A stretch of 35,208 nucleotides of DNA from Alphaproteobacteria bacterium (GTDB lineage Bacteria > Pseudomonadota > Alphaproteobacteria > Bin95). The stretch covers positions 1-35,208 of the forward strand of contig JAPORR010000222.1 of the NCBI GenBank assembly GCA_026710105.1, read 5' to 3'. The position numbers and the translations under genes were made by a program. Below the pieces are notes generated by a model, which was not told where the DNA came from, ran no database searches, and saw nothing but the letters and a program-made list of their open reading frames with translations. Shown here piece after piece: positions 1 to 8,111 of the stretch; position 1 is the stretch's first letter, and each line of letters begins with the position of its first letter.

Positions 1-140
1 CTGATTGAATCGATTGGGGATTCATGAGGCTTGTGATTCGAAATCCTGTGTGCCTGTTTGTCACCGCGCTCGTTCCGCAGCACCGCTTGCCGCTGGTTCG
101 AGACTGGCGGTGGGCCAGGGTGTCTCACAACTTGTCAGCG
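1..140. other. Left-edge intergenic stretch
   Basis: No gene is supported here. It lies beyond the 3' end of the minus-strand aminotransferase gene. The only structure I see is a short inverted repeat, TGAATC at 6-11 and GATTCA at 19-24, with a 7-nt spacer. The TTCGA-containing stretches near 37 and 97 resemble tRNA T-loops but lack pairing stems. Confidence 0.5.
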
Positions 141-1061
141 TCACAGTTTGTTAGTGTATTGCGCGACGAAATCGAAATCCAGCAAACGTTTGTAGGCTTC
201 AATGAGACGCGCGGTCACCGGGCCCGGCACGCCACTTTCTGCGATCTGCCGACCGTTGATCGACGAGACTGGCACCATGCACAGGCTCGTCGATGTCAGG
301 AAGCATTCATCACTGGTGAAGGCATCAAAGAGGTCGAGATCGGTCTCACGGACAGTGATGCCTTCCGTTTCCGCCAGCCCGATCACCGTCTCGCGGCTGA
401 TGCCAGGCAATACGAACCGGGCGCGCGGCGTCAATAACTCGCCGTCGCGCACACAGAAGATATTACTGCCGAGCCCTTCGGCAAGATTGCCGTCATGGTC
501 GAGCAGGATCGCCCATGCCTGGGGGTCTTGTGCACGCGCCTCACGGTCGGCGATCTGAAGGTTGATGTAGTTCTGCGTCTTAGCCCGCGGACTCACCGCA
601 CCCGGCGGCGTGCGCCGCGTGGCCGGTATCTGCACGCGCACGCCGTCGCGGAAGAGCGGCGCCCGGGCCCTAAGCGGCAGCGGCGTGCATTCGACGATGA
701 CGGTCGGCCGCGCCTCAGCGTCGTCCAAAAAGGGATCGGTTACGCCAGGGCTCACACGCTGGAACAGCCAGTAGTCCTCGTCGGGAGCAATAAGATGCAG
801 GTTGCGCTCCAGCACTTCATGGGAGATGGACAGCATTTCTTTCCGGCTCAGACCCGAATCGATCTGCAGGTAGCGCATTGAGCGGAACAGCCGGTCGATA
901 TGCTCCTCCAGCCTGAATGGCCTGTGCCGGACAGTGCGCGCCGTGTCAAAAACCGCTTCCCCGTATTTGAATCCCCGGTCGCGGAACGACACGAGTACCC
1001 GACTTTCCGGCTTGATCTCACCATTATGATAGGCGACGCGTTCATTCGCCTGCTGAGGCAT
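141..1061 (-). CDS. Class IV PLP aminotransferase (branched-chain / D-amino-acid type)
   Basis: This is a cytoplasmic fold-type IV PLP enzyme of 306 aa, the family of branched-chain aminotransferase, D-alanine aminotransferase and aminodeoxychorismate lyase. Seen: an amino-terminal segment RDRGFKYGEAVFDT, the probable Schiff-base lysine K161 in AKTQNYINLQIADREA, and a cofactor-binding segment LAEGLGSNIFCV. Length matches the family. The open frame runs on upstream for another 159 codons, but that part is an antisense shadow of the hydrolase gene. I start at ATG 1061 because homology begins there and GGGAG lies about 8 nt upstream. The gene lies 40 nt downstream of the M20 hydrolase on the same strand and is probably co-transcribed with it, so the pair may release and then transaminate an amino acid. 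Substrate and stereochemistry cannot be read from sequence; the conserved RxGxFDT-like motif alone does not separate the subfamilies. Confidence 0.87.
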   Translation of the reverse strand: MPQQANERVAYHNGEIKPESRVLVSFRDRGFKYGEAVFDTARTVRHRPFRLEEHIDRLFRSMRYLQIDSGLSRKEMLSISHEVLERNLHLIAPDEDYWLFQRVSPGVTDPFLDDAEARPTVIVECTPLPLRARAPLFRDGVRVQIPATRRTPPGAVSPRAKTQNYINLQIADREARAQDPQAWAILLDHDGNLAEGLGSNIFCVRDGELLTPRARFVLPGISRETVIGLAETEGITVRETDLDLFDAFTSDECFLTSTSLCMVPVSSINGRQIAESGVPGPVTARLIEAYKRLLDFDFVAQYTNKL

Positions 1062-1101
1062 GACATGCGCTCCCGTGCTATGATACTTTGTGTTGCCAGG
1101 G

Positions 1102-2361
1102 TCACGCTGCACCGGCCAACGCAGCAAGCGCAACGGCAATAACCCTTGCGCCCTCAGCCAAATCTTCCGGCTTCGCGTTTTCCGCCTCATTGTGGCTGAT
1201 GCCCTTTTCGCAGGGCACGAACACCATGGCCGAGGGGCAGAGCCGAGCCATGTTGCGTGCATCGTGGCCGGCACCGGAATAAAGGTCCATATGCGACGCG
1301 CCGACGATCTCGACGGCATGGCGCACGGCCTCGATCGCAGCCCCGTGGAAATCGACGGAAGCCGCCGCCTGCAGCTCCTCGATCTGAACCCTGCAAGGCC
1401 CTGCCAACGCCTCGCAGAGCGGCCGGATAGCGTCTCCGAGCCGGGCGCGGAGCACATCGTCAGGGTGGCGGAAGTCGATGGAAAAGCGCACTCGCCCCGG
1501 TATGACGGATGGGGCGCCCGGAAAAGCCTCGAAAACACCTATAGTGAACCGCAACAGGTCATCCGCGTCCTCCATCATCCGGTGCAGCGCTTGGACCATC
1601 CAAGCTGCCGCAAGAACGGCATCCCTGCGCCGCCGCCGGGGCGTGGTACCGGCATGCGCCTCCTCGCCGATCACTTCCACCCGGAACTTGCGCGTGCCCT
1701 GTATGCCGGTAACGATGCCGATGCTGTTACCGGTCTCCTCCAGGCGCAGCGCCTGCTCAATATGGCCTTCGATGAAGGCACCCACCGGCGCTGCGAGCGC
1801 CCGAGCGCCGACGGGGCCGACCGGGGCCAGAATGGAACCGAGCCGGTCCAGTTCGTCGCCGAGCCTGGTGCCTGCCTTGTCGGGCACCTCCAGCATGGTG
1901 GCGAGCATCGACGGGTCGGCATAGACGCCCGAACCCATCACACCCGGCGCAAAGCGGCCGCCCTCCTCATTGGTCCAGTTGACGACCTCGATCGGCGCGC
2001 GCGTCCGTATCCCGGCACGCTCCAGCGCGAAAAGCGCCTCGAGCCCAGCCAACACGCCGAAACTGCCATCAAACCGCCCGCCGGTCGGCTGAGAGTCCAG
2101 ATGCGAGCCTGTGATTACCGGCGGCAGGTCGGGCTCTGTGCCCTCGCGGCGCAAAAACATGTTGCCGATGGCATCTACGGCGAGCACAAAACCCGCATCC
2201 CGTCCCCATTCTGCAAACTGGCGGCGCGCGTCGAAATCCTCGGGCGTCAGTGCCTCCCGGCACACGCCGCCCTTCGGTGTCGCACCAAAGCGCGCCATCT
2301 CCTCATGCATCTTCCAGAGCCCGGCCTCGTCCACGCTTGCCGCAACGCGTTCCAGGACCAT
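1102..2361 (-). CDS. M20-family Zn amidohydrolase (N-carbamoyl-L-amino acid hydrolase / allantoate amidohydrolase type)
   Basis: This 419-aa cytoplasmic metallohydrolase cleaves an N-carbamoyl or ureido group from a small amino-acid-like substrate. Seen: GSHLDS with metal ligand H87, D98 in GGRFDGSFGVLAGLE, the acidic pair E132-E133 in NEEGGRF, a dimerisation-lid segment EEAHAGTTP, and a carboxyl-terminal SGAGHDA followed by EKGISHNEAE. These are the signatures of the hydantoinase/carbamoylase (HyuC, AmaB) and allantoate amidohydrolase (AllC) group. Length is typical. GGGGAGG sits just before the ATG. The neighbouring aminotransferase, 40 nt downstream, favours an amino-acid product over purine degradation, and no hydantoinase, allantoinase or ureidoglycolate gene is in the window. 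Beta-ureidopropionase activity is also possible. It diverges from the short-chain dehydrogenase with only 50 nt between starts. Confidence 0.9.
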   Translation of the reverse strand: MVLERVAASVDEAGLWKMHEEMARFGATPKGGVCREALTPEDFDARRQFAEWGRDAGFVLAVDAIGNMFLRREGTEPDLPPVITGSHLDSQPTGGRFDGSFGVLAGLEALFALERAGIRTRAPIEVVNWTNEEGGRFAPGVMGSGVYADPSMLATMLEVPDKAGTRLGDELDRLGSILAPVGPVGARALAAPVGAFIEGHIEQALRLEETGNSIGIVTGIQGTRKFRVEVIGEEAHAGTTPRRRRRDAVLAAAWMVQALHRMMEDADDLLRFTIGVFEAFPGAPSVIPGRVRFSIDFRHPDDVLRARLGDAIRPLCEALAGPCRVQIEELQAAASVDFHGAAIEAVRHAVEIVGASHMDLYSGAGHDARNMARLCPSAMVFVPCEKGISHNEAENAKPEDLAEGARVIAVALAALAGAA

Positions 2362-2411
2362 GACGGCCTCCCCATTCTCGATTCCGCGCGCAGGCTGTAA
2401 ACTCCGTCGCC

Positions 2412-3254
2412 ATGCAGGGCAAGACCGTACTCATCACCGGCGGCACGACCGGCATTGGCTTCACCACTGCGCGCACGCTAGCGGCGCGGGGTGCGGCTGT
2501 GACCATTGTCGGCCGCAATCCGCAGCGCGGCGAACAGGCGGTGCGGGCCATCAGGGTAGCAGTTAAAGGGGCAGATATCCGTTTCGAGCGCGCCGACCTC
2601 TCGCTGCTCGACGAGAACCGCAGGCTCGCCCGCATTGTGGCGGAGTCCATGGACCATCTGGATGTGCTGATCAACAATGCCGGCGCCGTCTTCATGCGGC
2701 GGCAAGTGACGGCAGACAATCTCGAGGCCACCTTCGCGCTCAACCATATGAGCTATTTCTTGCTGACCAACCTGCTGTTGGACCGGCTCCGGGCAGCGGA
2801 GGCGGGACGCATCATCGTCGTCGCCTCTATCGCCCACCAGCGCACGGTCCTCAACTTCGACGATCTGCAATGCGCACAGCGCTATAGTGCGCGCACCGCC
2901 TACAGCCGCTCAAAGCTCGCCAATATCATGTTCACCTATGCACTGGCGCGACGGCTGAAAGACAGCTCCGTCACAGTCAACGCGCTGCATCCCGGCATAG
3001 TAGCAAGCCGTTTTGGCAGCAATAATGGCTGGCTATTCCGCAATGTGATCAGAATCGGATTTCGTCTGTTGGGGGCCGTTAGTGTCGAGGAGGGAGCGGC
3101 ACTCAGCATCCAACTCGCCTCCGATCCGGCGCTGACCGGCGTCAGCGGCCGCTATTTCTCCGGGAGCGGGGAAGCAGTGTCCTCTCCCGCCTCACTCTCG
3201 GTCGAGGATCAGGAGCGCCTCTGGGCTGCCAGCGACGACATCGCCGCGGGGTAG
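2412..3254 (+). CDS. Short-chain dehydrogenase/reductase (retinol-dehydrogenase-like)
   Basis: This is a 280-aa NAD(P)-dependent oxidoreductase with a Rossmann fold. Seen: cofactor loop TGGTTGIG at residues 9-16, structural NNAG motif, catalytic Y164 and K168 in YSRSK, and HPGIVASRF after the sixth strand. The basic R35 in VGRNPQRG after the second strand suggests NADP(H). The overall pattern resembles the retinol dehydrogenase/WW-oxidoreductase-like branch, which is common in bacteria with unknown natural substrates. The ATG at 2412 directly precedes the first beta strand; no strong ribosome-binding site is visible. It diverges from the amidohydrolase and converges with the FAD oxidoreductase, whose stop lies 38 nt away. 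Confidence 0.88.
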   Translation: MQGKTVLITGGTTGIGFTTARTLAARGAAVTIVGRNPQRGEQAVRAIRVAVKGADIRFERADLSLLDENRRLARIVAESMDHLDVLINNAGAVFMRRQVTADNLEATFALNHMSYFLLTNLLLDRLRAAEAGRIIVVASIAHQRTVLNFDDLQCAQRYSARTAYSRSKLANIMFTYALARRLKDSSVTVNALHPGIVASRFGSNNGWLFRNVIRIGFRLLGAVSVEEGAALSIQLASDPALTGVSGRYFSGSGEAVSSPASLSVEDQERLWAASDDIAAG

Positions 3255-3292
3255 GCTCGGATTTTTCGGTGCCGTTGCCTTCAGAGCCGCTC

Positions 3293-4594
3293 TCAGGAAC
3301 GGGCGAAGCGGCCGACAGCAAAGGGAGCCGGATCGGCAGCCGGCTCCCTTCCGGCGGCGAGTTGCGCCGCGAGAAGGCCCGCACCCGGCCCGAGGCCGAA
3401 ACCGTGGCCCGACATTCCGGTGGCGAGGGTCAGACCCTCCAGACCAGCGACAGGACCGATCAGCGGCACCTCGTCCGGTGTCACATCGATCATGCCAGCC
3501 CAGTCTTCGACCGCCCGCACGCCCTGAAGCTGGGGATAAGCGCGCTGCGCCGCGCGCAACAGGGCGGCCGATATCTTGCTATCCGGGGCAGGGTCGAGCA
3601 TGCGGGCCTGCTCCATAGGACTCAACTGATCCGCTCGCCAGCGCCGTCGGCCGAGCGCACCGAAGAATTCCGGCCCGAACCGGATACGCGTCGTGCGCCA
3701 GCTTTCCCTGAGCAGAGGTAGGAAGGCGCGGAAATGGGCAAAGGCAGCGGGAATCAGGTCGAACCGTGCCGCGCCGACCCGCCCGACGGTGTAGCCGCCG
3801 TCGAGCCGCGGGCGCAGCGAGGCCCGGCGCATGCCGACCGGGCCCGGCACTATCGGCGGTGCCGGAGCGGTGCGCAGCGCCTGCGCACGCACGGCAAGCT
3901 GTGGCAGTGTATGCCCTATATTCTCAAGGAACGGTCGGCACCAGGCACCACCTGCCAGGATGACAGCGCGGCAAGCGACAGTGCCGTGCTCGGTAACAAC
4001 CCCGGCGACTCGCCCGCCGGCAAGATCTAGCGCGCGCACGGCTGTCCCCTCGAAGATTGCCGCGCCCGCCTTCGCCGCCAGCCGTGCCAGTGCTGGCACG
4101 GCGTATGCGGGCTCGGCATGCATATCGCTCGGCGTCAGTAGCCCGCCGGAGAAGCGCCCACTTTCCTGCCCAATCAGCGAGGCCGCCTCGGCGGCAGAGA
4201 GCATGTGCGAGGAAAGCTGGAAAGGCCTGGCGGCTGCAAGCCACGCCTCGTGCTCGGCCAGTTCCTCCTCATCGGCGGCGATATAGGCTATGCCCTTCTG
4301 GCGAAGTCCGAAATCGACCAGGCTCTCGATGCCGAAACGCCGCCAGAGCGCCTGGGATTCGAGCATGAGGGGAATTTCGCGTAGGTCACGCCCCTGGATG
4401 CGGATCCAACCCCAATTGCGGGAGGATTGTTCGCCCGCGACCCGTCCTTTCTCGCAGAGCAGCACCGGCACGCCCCATTCCGCCAGCATGAGCGCGGCTA
4501 TCACACCGACAACGCCGCCGCCGATCACGACGATTTCGACGGCTTGCGGCAGCGGGCGGTCCAGGCCAGGAGAAAAATCCAGGGGCGACATCAT
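3293..4594 (-). CDS. FAD-dependent DAO-family oxidoreductase
   Basis: This 433-aa flavoenzyme belongs to the D-amino-acid oxidase / glycine-sarcosine oxidase superfamily and probably oxidises a primary or secondary amine or amino acid. Seen: dinucleotide-binding VIGGGVVGVIAALMLAEWG near the amino terminus ending in the acidic E of CEKG, the family segment SSRNWGWIRIQGRD, and a carboxyl-terminal FAD-contact segment EVPLIGP ... ATGMSGHGFGLGPGAG. The frame is open to 4654, but homology starts near the paired ATGs at 4594 and 4591; no good ribosome-binding site separates them. It diverges from the acyl-CoA ligase with about 126 nt between starts. A perfect 11-bp stem lies in its last codons (3321-3350). 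Confidence 0.87.
   Translation of the reverse strand: MMSPLDFSPGLDRPLPQAVEIVVIGGGVVGVIAALMLAEWGVPVLLCEKGRVAGEQSSRNWGWIRIQGRDLREIPLMLESQALWRRFGIESLVDFGLRQKGIAYIAADEEELAEHEAWLAAARPFQLSSHMLSAAEAASLIGQESGRFSGGLLTPSDMHAEPAYAVPALARLAAKAGAAIFEGTAVRALDLAGGRVAGVVTEHGTVACRAVILAGGAWCRPFLENIGHTLPQLAVRAQALRTAPAPPIVPGPVGMRRASLRPRLDGGYTVGRVGAARFDLIPAAFAHFRAFLPLLRESWRTTRIRFGPEFFGALGRRRWRADQLSPMEQARMLDPAPDSKISAALLRAAQRAYPQLQGVRAVEDWAGMIDVTPDEVPLIGPVAGLEGLTLATGMSGHGFGLGPGAGLLAAQLAAGREPAADPAPFAVGRFARS
3321..3350. other. Perfect 11-bp stem-loop at the convergent SDR/DAO end
   Basis: AAGGGAGCCGG (3321-3331) pairs perfectly with CCGGCTCCCTT (3340-3350) around an 8-nt loop. It lies inside the 3' coding end of the FAD oxidoreductase and 66 nt past the stop of the convergent dehydrogenase. 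It could slow or end transcription of the dehydrogenase mRNA. There is no long T-run on either side, so a classical intrinsic terminator is not established. Confidence 0.4.
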
Positions 4595-4720
4595 AGCTAC
4601 ATAGCATGCGGCAGCTCCGCCCCACCGCGCAACCGGCAGGCACTGGGCGCGCATGACAAGAGACAGGCAGGCGCGCTAACATCAGCACGCGTTTCCTGCG
4701 ACTGCCGGGGGAGGAAAGAC

Positions 4721-6442
4721 ATGGCGAACGACTGGCATCCGTGGCTTGCGAACTATCCCGATCATGTGGACTGGAATTTAGATATTCCCGAGGCGCCGCT
4801 CTTTGCCGTTCTGGACGACTCCGTCCGGCGCTTCCCGGACAATGAGGCGATCGACTTCCTCGGCAAGACATACCGCTATGCCGAACTCGGAACGATGGTG
4901 GACCGCGCTGCCACAGGCTTCCGCGCGCTCGGAGTAGAGACGGGCGTCAAGGTCGGACTCTTCCTGCCCAACTGCCCGCAATTCGTTATCTCCTATTTCG
5001 GTGTCCTGAAGGCTGGCGGCACGGTGGTGAACTACAGCCCGCTCTATTCGGAGGAAGAGCTTACCCATCAGATTGAGGATTCCGAGACCGACATCATGGT
5101 GACGCTCGGTCTCGCCGCGCTCTATCCCAAGATGGCGGCGCTGCTGGGAAAAACGCGCCTCCAGAAGCTAGTGGTGAGCAGTCTCCAGGAGGTGCTGCCC
5201 TTTCCAAAGAACCTGCTGTTCCCGCTAATCAAGCGCAGCGAGATCGCAACGGCGCCCGAGGATGACAGGCATGTGTCCTTCCGGCAGCTGCTGGATAATG
5301 ATGGCCGCTACGAGGTGCCAGCCATCGACCCGCGCGAGGATGTCGCCGTGTTTCAATATACTGGCGGCACAACCGGCGCGCCCAAGGGTGCGATGCTGAC
5401 CCATGCGAACCTGCATGCCAATATCCACCAGGCGCTCCGCTGGAACCCGCATCTGGAGCCGGGGCGGGAGCGCATGATGGGCGTGCTGCCCTTCTTCCAT
5501 GTTTTCGCGATGACGGTGGTTATGAATTTCACCATCGCTATCGGCGGCTCTATCGTCATGCGCCCGCGTTTCGAGCTCGACCCGGTGCTGCAAGACATCA
5601 CGAAGAAGAAACCGACACTCTTCCCTGGCGTGCCGACCATGTACACGGCTATCGTGAACCATCCGAAGCCGGCCCGCTTCGACCTCACCTCAATCAAGAC
5701 CTGCATGTCGGGCGGCGCACCCTTGCCGGTGGAGATCAAGCGCCGCTTCGAGGCGCTGTCCGGCTGCCAGCTAGTCGAGGGCTATGGGCTGACGGAATCC
5801 GCGCCCATCGCCGCCTGTAACCCCTTTGAGGGCGTCAACAAGGAAGGATCGGTCGGCATGCCCCTGCCCGGCACGACGATCACCATCGTGGACAAGGACG
5901 ATCCACTGAAGCTGCTGGCACAGGGCGAGGACGGAGAGATTTGCATTGCCGGCCCGCAGGTGATGAAGGGCTATTGGCGCCAGGAGGACGCGACGGCCGA
6001 GGCCATCGTTGAAGGTCGGCTGCGCACCGGTGATGTGGGCCATATCGACGAGGACGGCTATCTGTTCATCATCGACCGCAAGAAAGACCTTGTGCTGGTC
6101 AGCGGCTACAATGTCTTCCCGCGTAATGTCGAGGAAGCGATCTACCGCCATCCCGCGGTCGAGGAGGTTACCGTCATCGGCGTGCCGGACGACTATACGG
6201 GCGAGGCTGTGAAGGCGTTCGTCAAGCTCGGCGAAGCTGGGATACTGGACGAAGACGGGCTGCGCGCGTTCCTGCAAGACAAGCTCGGCCGCCACGAGAT
6301 ACCAAAGCATATCGAGTTCCGCCACGAGCTGCCCAAGACGATGATCGGCAAGCTCTCCAAGAAGGAGCTGGTCGCCGAGGAAGCGGCAAAACGCGGAGCA
6401 ACAGGCGCTGCCCCCGACAAGAGCCCGCTTGGCTCTGGTTAA
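4721..6442 (+). CDS. Long-chain fatty acyl-CoA ligase (FadD-like)
   Basis: This 573-aa AMP-forming ligase activates a carboxylic acid to its CoA thioester through an acyl-adenylate. Seen: P-loop YTGGTTGAPKG at residues 213-223, the GYGLTES segment, the RTGDVG hinge region, the DRKKDLVLVSGYNVFPRNVE fatty-acyl-CoA-synthetase signature, and catalytic K544 in IGKLSKKEL. The VSGYNVFPRNVEE form is typical of long-chain (FadD) rather than short-chain ligases. The frame is open to 4427, but ATG 4721 follows GGGGGAGGAAAG at the right distance and starts the homology. It stands alone between divergent and co-directional neighbours; the VOC gene follows after 194 nt. Substrate chain length is inferred from family only. 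Confidence 0.92.
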   Translation: MANDWHPWLANYPDHVDWNLDIPEAPLFAVLDDSVRRFPDNEAIDFLGKTYRYAELGTMVDRAATGFRALGVETGVKVGLFLPNCPQFVISYFGVLKAGGTVVNYSPLYSEEELTHQIEDSETDIMVTLGLAALYPKMAALLGKTRLQKLVVSSLQEVLPFPKNLLFPLIKRSEIATAPEDDRHVSFRQLLDNDGRYEVPAIDPREDVAVFQYTGGTTGAPKGAMLTHANLHANIHQALRWNPHLEPGRERMMGVLPFFHVFAMTVVMNFTIAIGGSIVMRPRFELDPVLQDITKKKPTLFPGVPTMYTAIVNHPKPARFDLTSIKTCMSGGAPLPVEIKRRFEALSGCQLVEGYGLTESAPIAACNPFEGVNKEGSVGMPLPGTTITIVDKDDPLKLLAQGEDGEICIAGPQVMKGYWRQEDATAEAIVEGRLRTGDVGHIDEDGYLFIIDRKKDLVLVSGYNVFPRNVEEAIYRHPAVEEVTVIGVPDDYTGEAVKAFVKLGEAGILDEDGLRAFLQDKLGRHEIPKHIEFRHELPKTMIGKLSKKELVAEEAAKRGATGAAPDKSPLGSG

Positions 6443-6636
6443 GACGACTTCGTCCGCAACACCTCACCCGTCACTGGGAGGGAGACAGCAGTGGCGGCGG
6501 ACAGGGAATGGATCGTCCTTGTCGGTCGCCCGTGCCAGGTTGCGATCATCAAAGACAGGAGCCGGCTTCTCTCGCTAAGGCCGGTCCGGCGGTGTAGTCT
6601 CGCCACCTCGACGGCCCATGAAAGGGAAGAGGCACC

Positions 6637-7470
6637 ATGCCGCAATTCGACCGTGCCAGCGAGGATGTCGGCAATATCGTCGCGTTGGAACATATCAATA
6701 TCCGAGTGCCGGACCAGATGCGGGCAACCCAATTTTATGTCACCGCGCTCGGGCTGACGCGCGACCCTTATCTGGTGACTGGCACAGACAACATGTGGGT
6801 CAATGTCGGGCAGAGTCAGTTCCACCTGCCGGTCGGCACGGCGCAGCGCCTCCGGGGGCACACGGGCCTCGTCATGCCCGACCTCGACGCGCTGGAGGCC
6901 CGGCTCGAGGCCACCGGCATGCCGGGCGAGCGCAAGAACGGGTACATCGACACAACCTGTCCTTGGGGCAATCGCTTCCGTATCCACGGGCCCCGCTGTG
7001 GACAGACGCTCGCCATGGACTATGTTGCCTTCGATGTGCCCGAGGGAACGGCGGCAGCCGCGGCAGCCTTCTACCGTGAGGTCTGGAAAACCAGGGCCTG
7101 GGTCGATGAAGAGGGCGTCGGCCACGCCGCGGTTGGGCGCGGCCAGAAGCTACGCTTCGTCGAGACGACCGAGCCGCTACCCGACTATGACGGCCACCAT
7201 ATCGCGGTTTATGTCGCCGACTTTTCCGGCCCGCACCGCTGGCTGAAGGAGCGGGGCCTCGTGTCCGAGGAAAGCAACCAGTGGCAGTACCGCTTCCTCG
7301 ACATTGTCGATCCCGGCACAGGCGAGCCGGTGTTCCGCATCGAGCATGAGGTGCGCGCCATGACCCATCCGATCTATGCGCGCCGGCTGGTCAACCGTAA
7401 TCCGGCCGTCACCAACAACGCCTTCGCGCCGGGCCATGAAGATGTCGCCTGGAGGATCCTACCAGCATAA
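6637..7470 (+). CDS. VOC / glyoxalase-fold protein with two modules
   Basis: This 277-aa protein carries two repeats of the vicinal-oxygen-chelate fold. The first begins EHINIRVPD with H19 and ends near residue 112; the second begins MDYVAFDVPEG and continues through HHIAVYVAD and the acidic EHEVR. A paired His/Glu metal site like that of extradiol dioxygenases and glyoxalases is plausible, but I cannot assign which residues bind metal. The tail after residue 245 resembles no motif I know. GGGAAGAGG precedes the ATG. It sits between an acyl-CoA ligase and a small regulator. Reaction unknown: it may be a dioxygenase, isomerase, lyase or non-enzymatic binding protein. Confidence 0.8.
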   Translation: MPQFDRASEDVGNIVALEHINIRVPDQMRATQFYVTALGLTRDPYLVTGTDNMWVNVGQSQFHLPVGTAQRLRGHTGLVMPDLDALEARLEATGMPGERKNGYIDTTCPWGNRFRIHGPRCGQTLAMDYVAFDVPEGTAAAAAAFYREVWKTRAWVDEEGVGHAAVGRGQKLRFVETTEPLPDYDGHHIAVYVADFSGPHRWLKERGLVSEESNQWQYRFLDIVDPGTGEPVFRIEHEVRAMTHPIYARRLVNRNPAVTNNAFAPGHEDVAWRILPA

Positions 7471-7507
7471 GGTCTTCTGGCGGACCTTGCTGTCGCGGAA
7501 AAGTCGG

Positions 7508-7559
7508 GTTCCTGTCGTGGCCGGCGGCGGCGAAACCGGCCATAGCGACATGCAGGAAC
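7508..7559 (+). promoter_or_regulatory. Nested inverted repeat upstream of the HTH-2TM gene
   Basis: Two nested perfect 7-bp arms occupy the gap before the regulator: GTTCCTG (7508-7514) with CAGGAAC (7553-7559), and TGGCCGG (7518-7524) with CCGGCCA (7536-7542). The sequence between the arms also pairs in part (TCG with CGA), so the RNA could form one long bulged hairpin ending 16 nt before the ATG and just before the ribosome-binding site. It may be an operator for autoregulation or a structured leader; no T-run follows, so a terminator for the upstream VOC gene is less likely. Confidence 0.45.
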
Positions 7560-7575
7560 GGTGGGAGAGGCGGTT

Positions 7576-8073
7576 ATGATCGTCCGTAAGCTGCGTCTCG
7601 AACGGGGGCTGTCCCAAGAGCAACTAGCCTCGATGGCGGGCGTCAGCGTGCGTACCCTGCAACGCATTGAGCGCGGGGCGAACGCCAGCGCCGAGACGCT
7701 CAAATGCCTCGCCGCCGTCCTAGAAACGGACTTTTCCGCTTTGCGACAGGAGCAAGACATGACAACCGCCGCCAACACCCCTCTTCCTAGCCTCCCCGAA
7801 GACGAACAGCAGGTCATGGAATATGTCCGGGATATCCGGTCCTTCTACATCCACGCCCTCCAATATGTCGTCGTCATCGCCGGCCTTGCCGCGATCAACC
7901 TCTTCACAAGCCCAGGCTATCTCTGGTTCCTCTGGGCCGCGTTTGGCTGGGGTATCGGGCTTGCCGTCCATGGGCTCAGTGTGTTCGAGATCGTCAATCT
8001 GTTCGGTGGCAGCTGGGAGAAGCAGCAGGTCGCGAAACGGCTCGCAAGGACCCGCCGAAACCAGACCTCGTAA
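7576..8073 (+). CDS. XRE-type HTH regulator fused to a 2TM domain
   Basis: The 165-aa protein has an amino-terminal Cro/C1-type helix-turn-helix (residues 2-55, LSQEQLASMAGVSVRTLQRIERG) and two membrane segments at about 91-110 and 115-133, ending in a basic tail (RLARTRRNQ). The second half matches the pattern of the bacterial 2TM domain. It is predicted to be a membrane-tethered DNA-binding protein. A GTG at 7561 is in frame, but ATG 7576 is preferred because GGGAGAGG lies 5 nt before it. A strong inverted repeat precedes it. It converges with the TauD gene, 38 nt away. Target genes and signal are unknown; autoregulation is an inference from the repeat. Confidence 0.83.
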   Translation: MIVRKLRLERGLSQEQLASMAGVSVRTLQRIERGANASAETLKCLAAVLETDFSALRQEQDMTTAANTPLPSLPEDEQQVMEYVRDIRSFYIHALQYVVVIAGLAAINLFTSPGYLWFLWAAFGWGIGLAVHGLSVFEIVNLFGGSWEKQQVAKRLARTRRNQTS

Positions 8074-8111
8074 ACCGCTCCGATAAGCTTGCCACCAACT
8101 GAATCTCCGAG

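Noticed and set aside
30-120. tRNA gene suggested by TTCGA motifs
   Set aside because: The T-arm stems do not pair and no acceptor or anticodon arm can be drawn.
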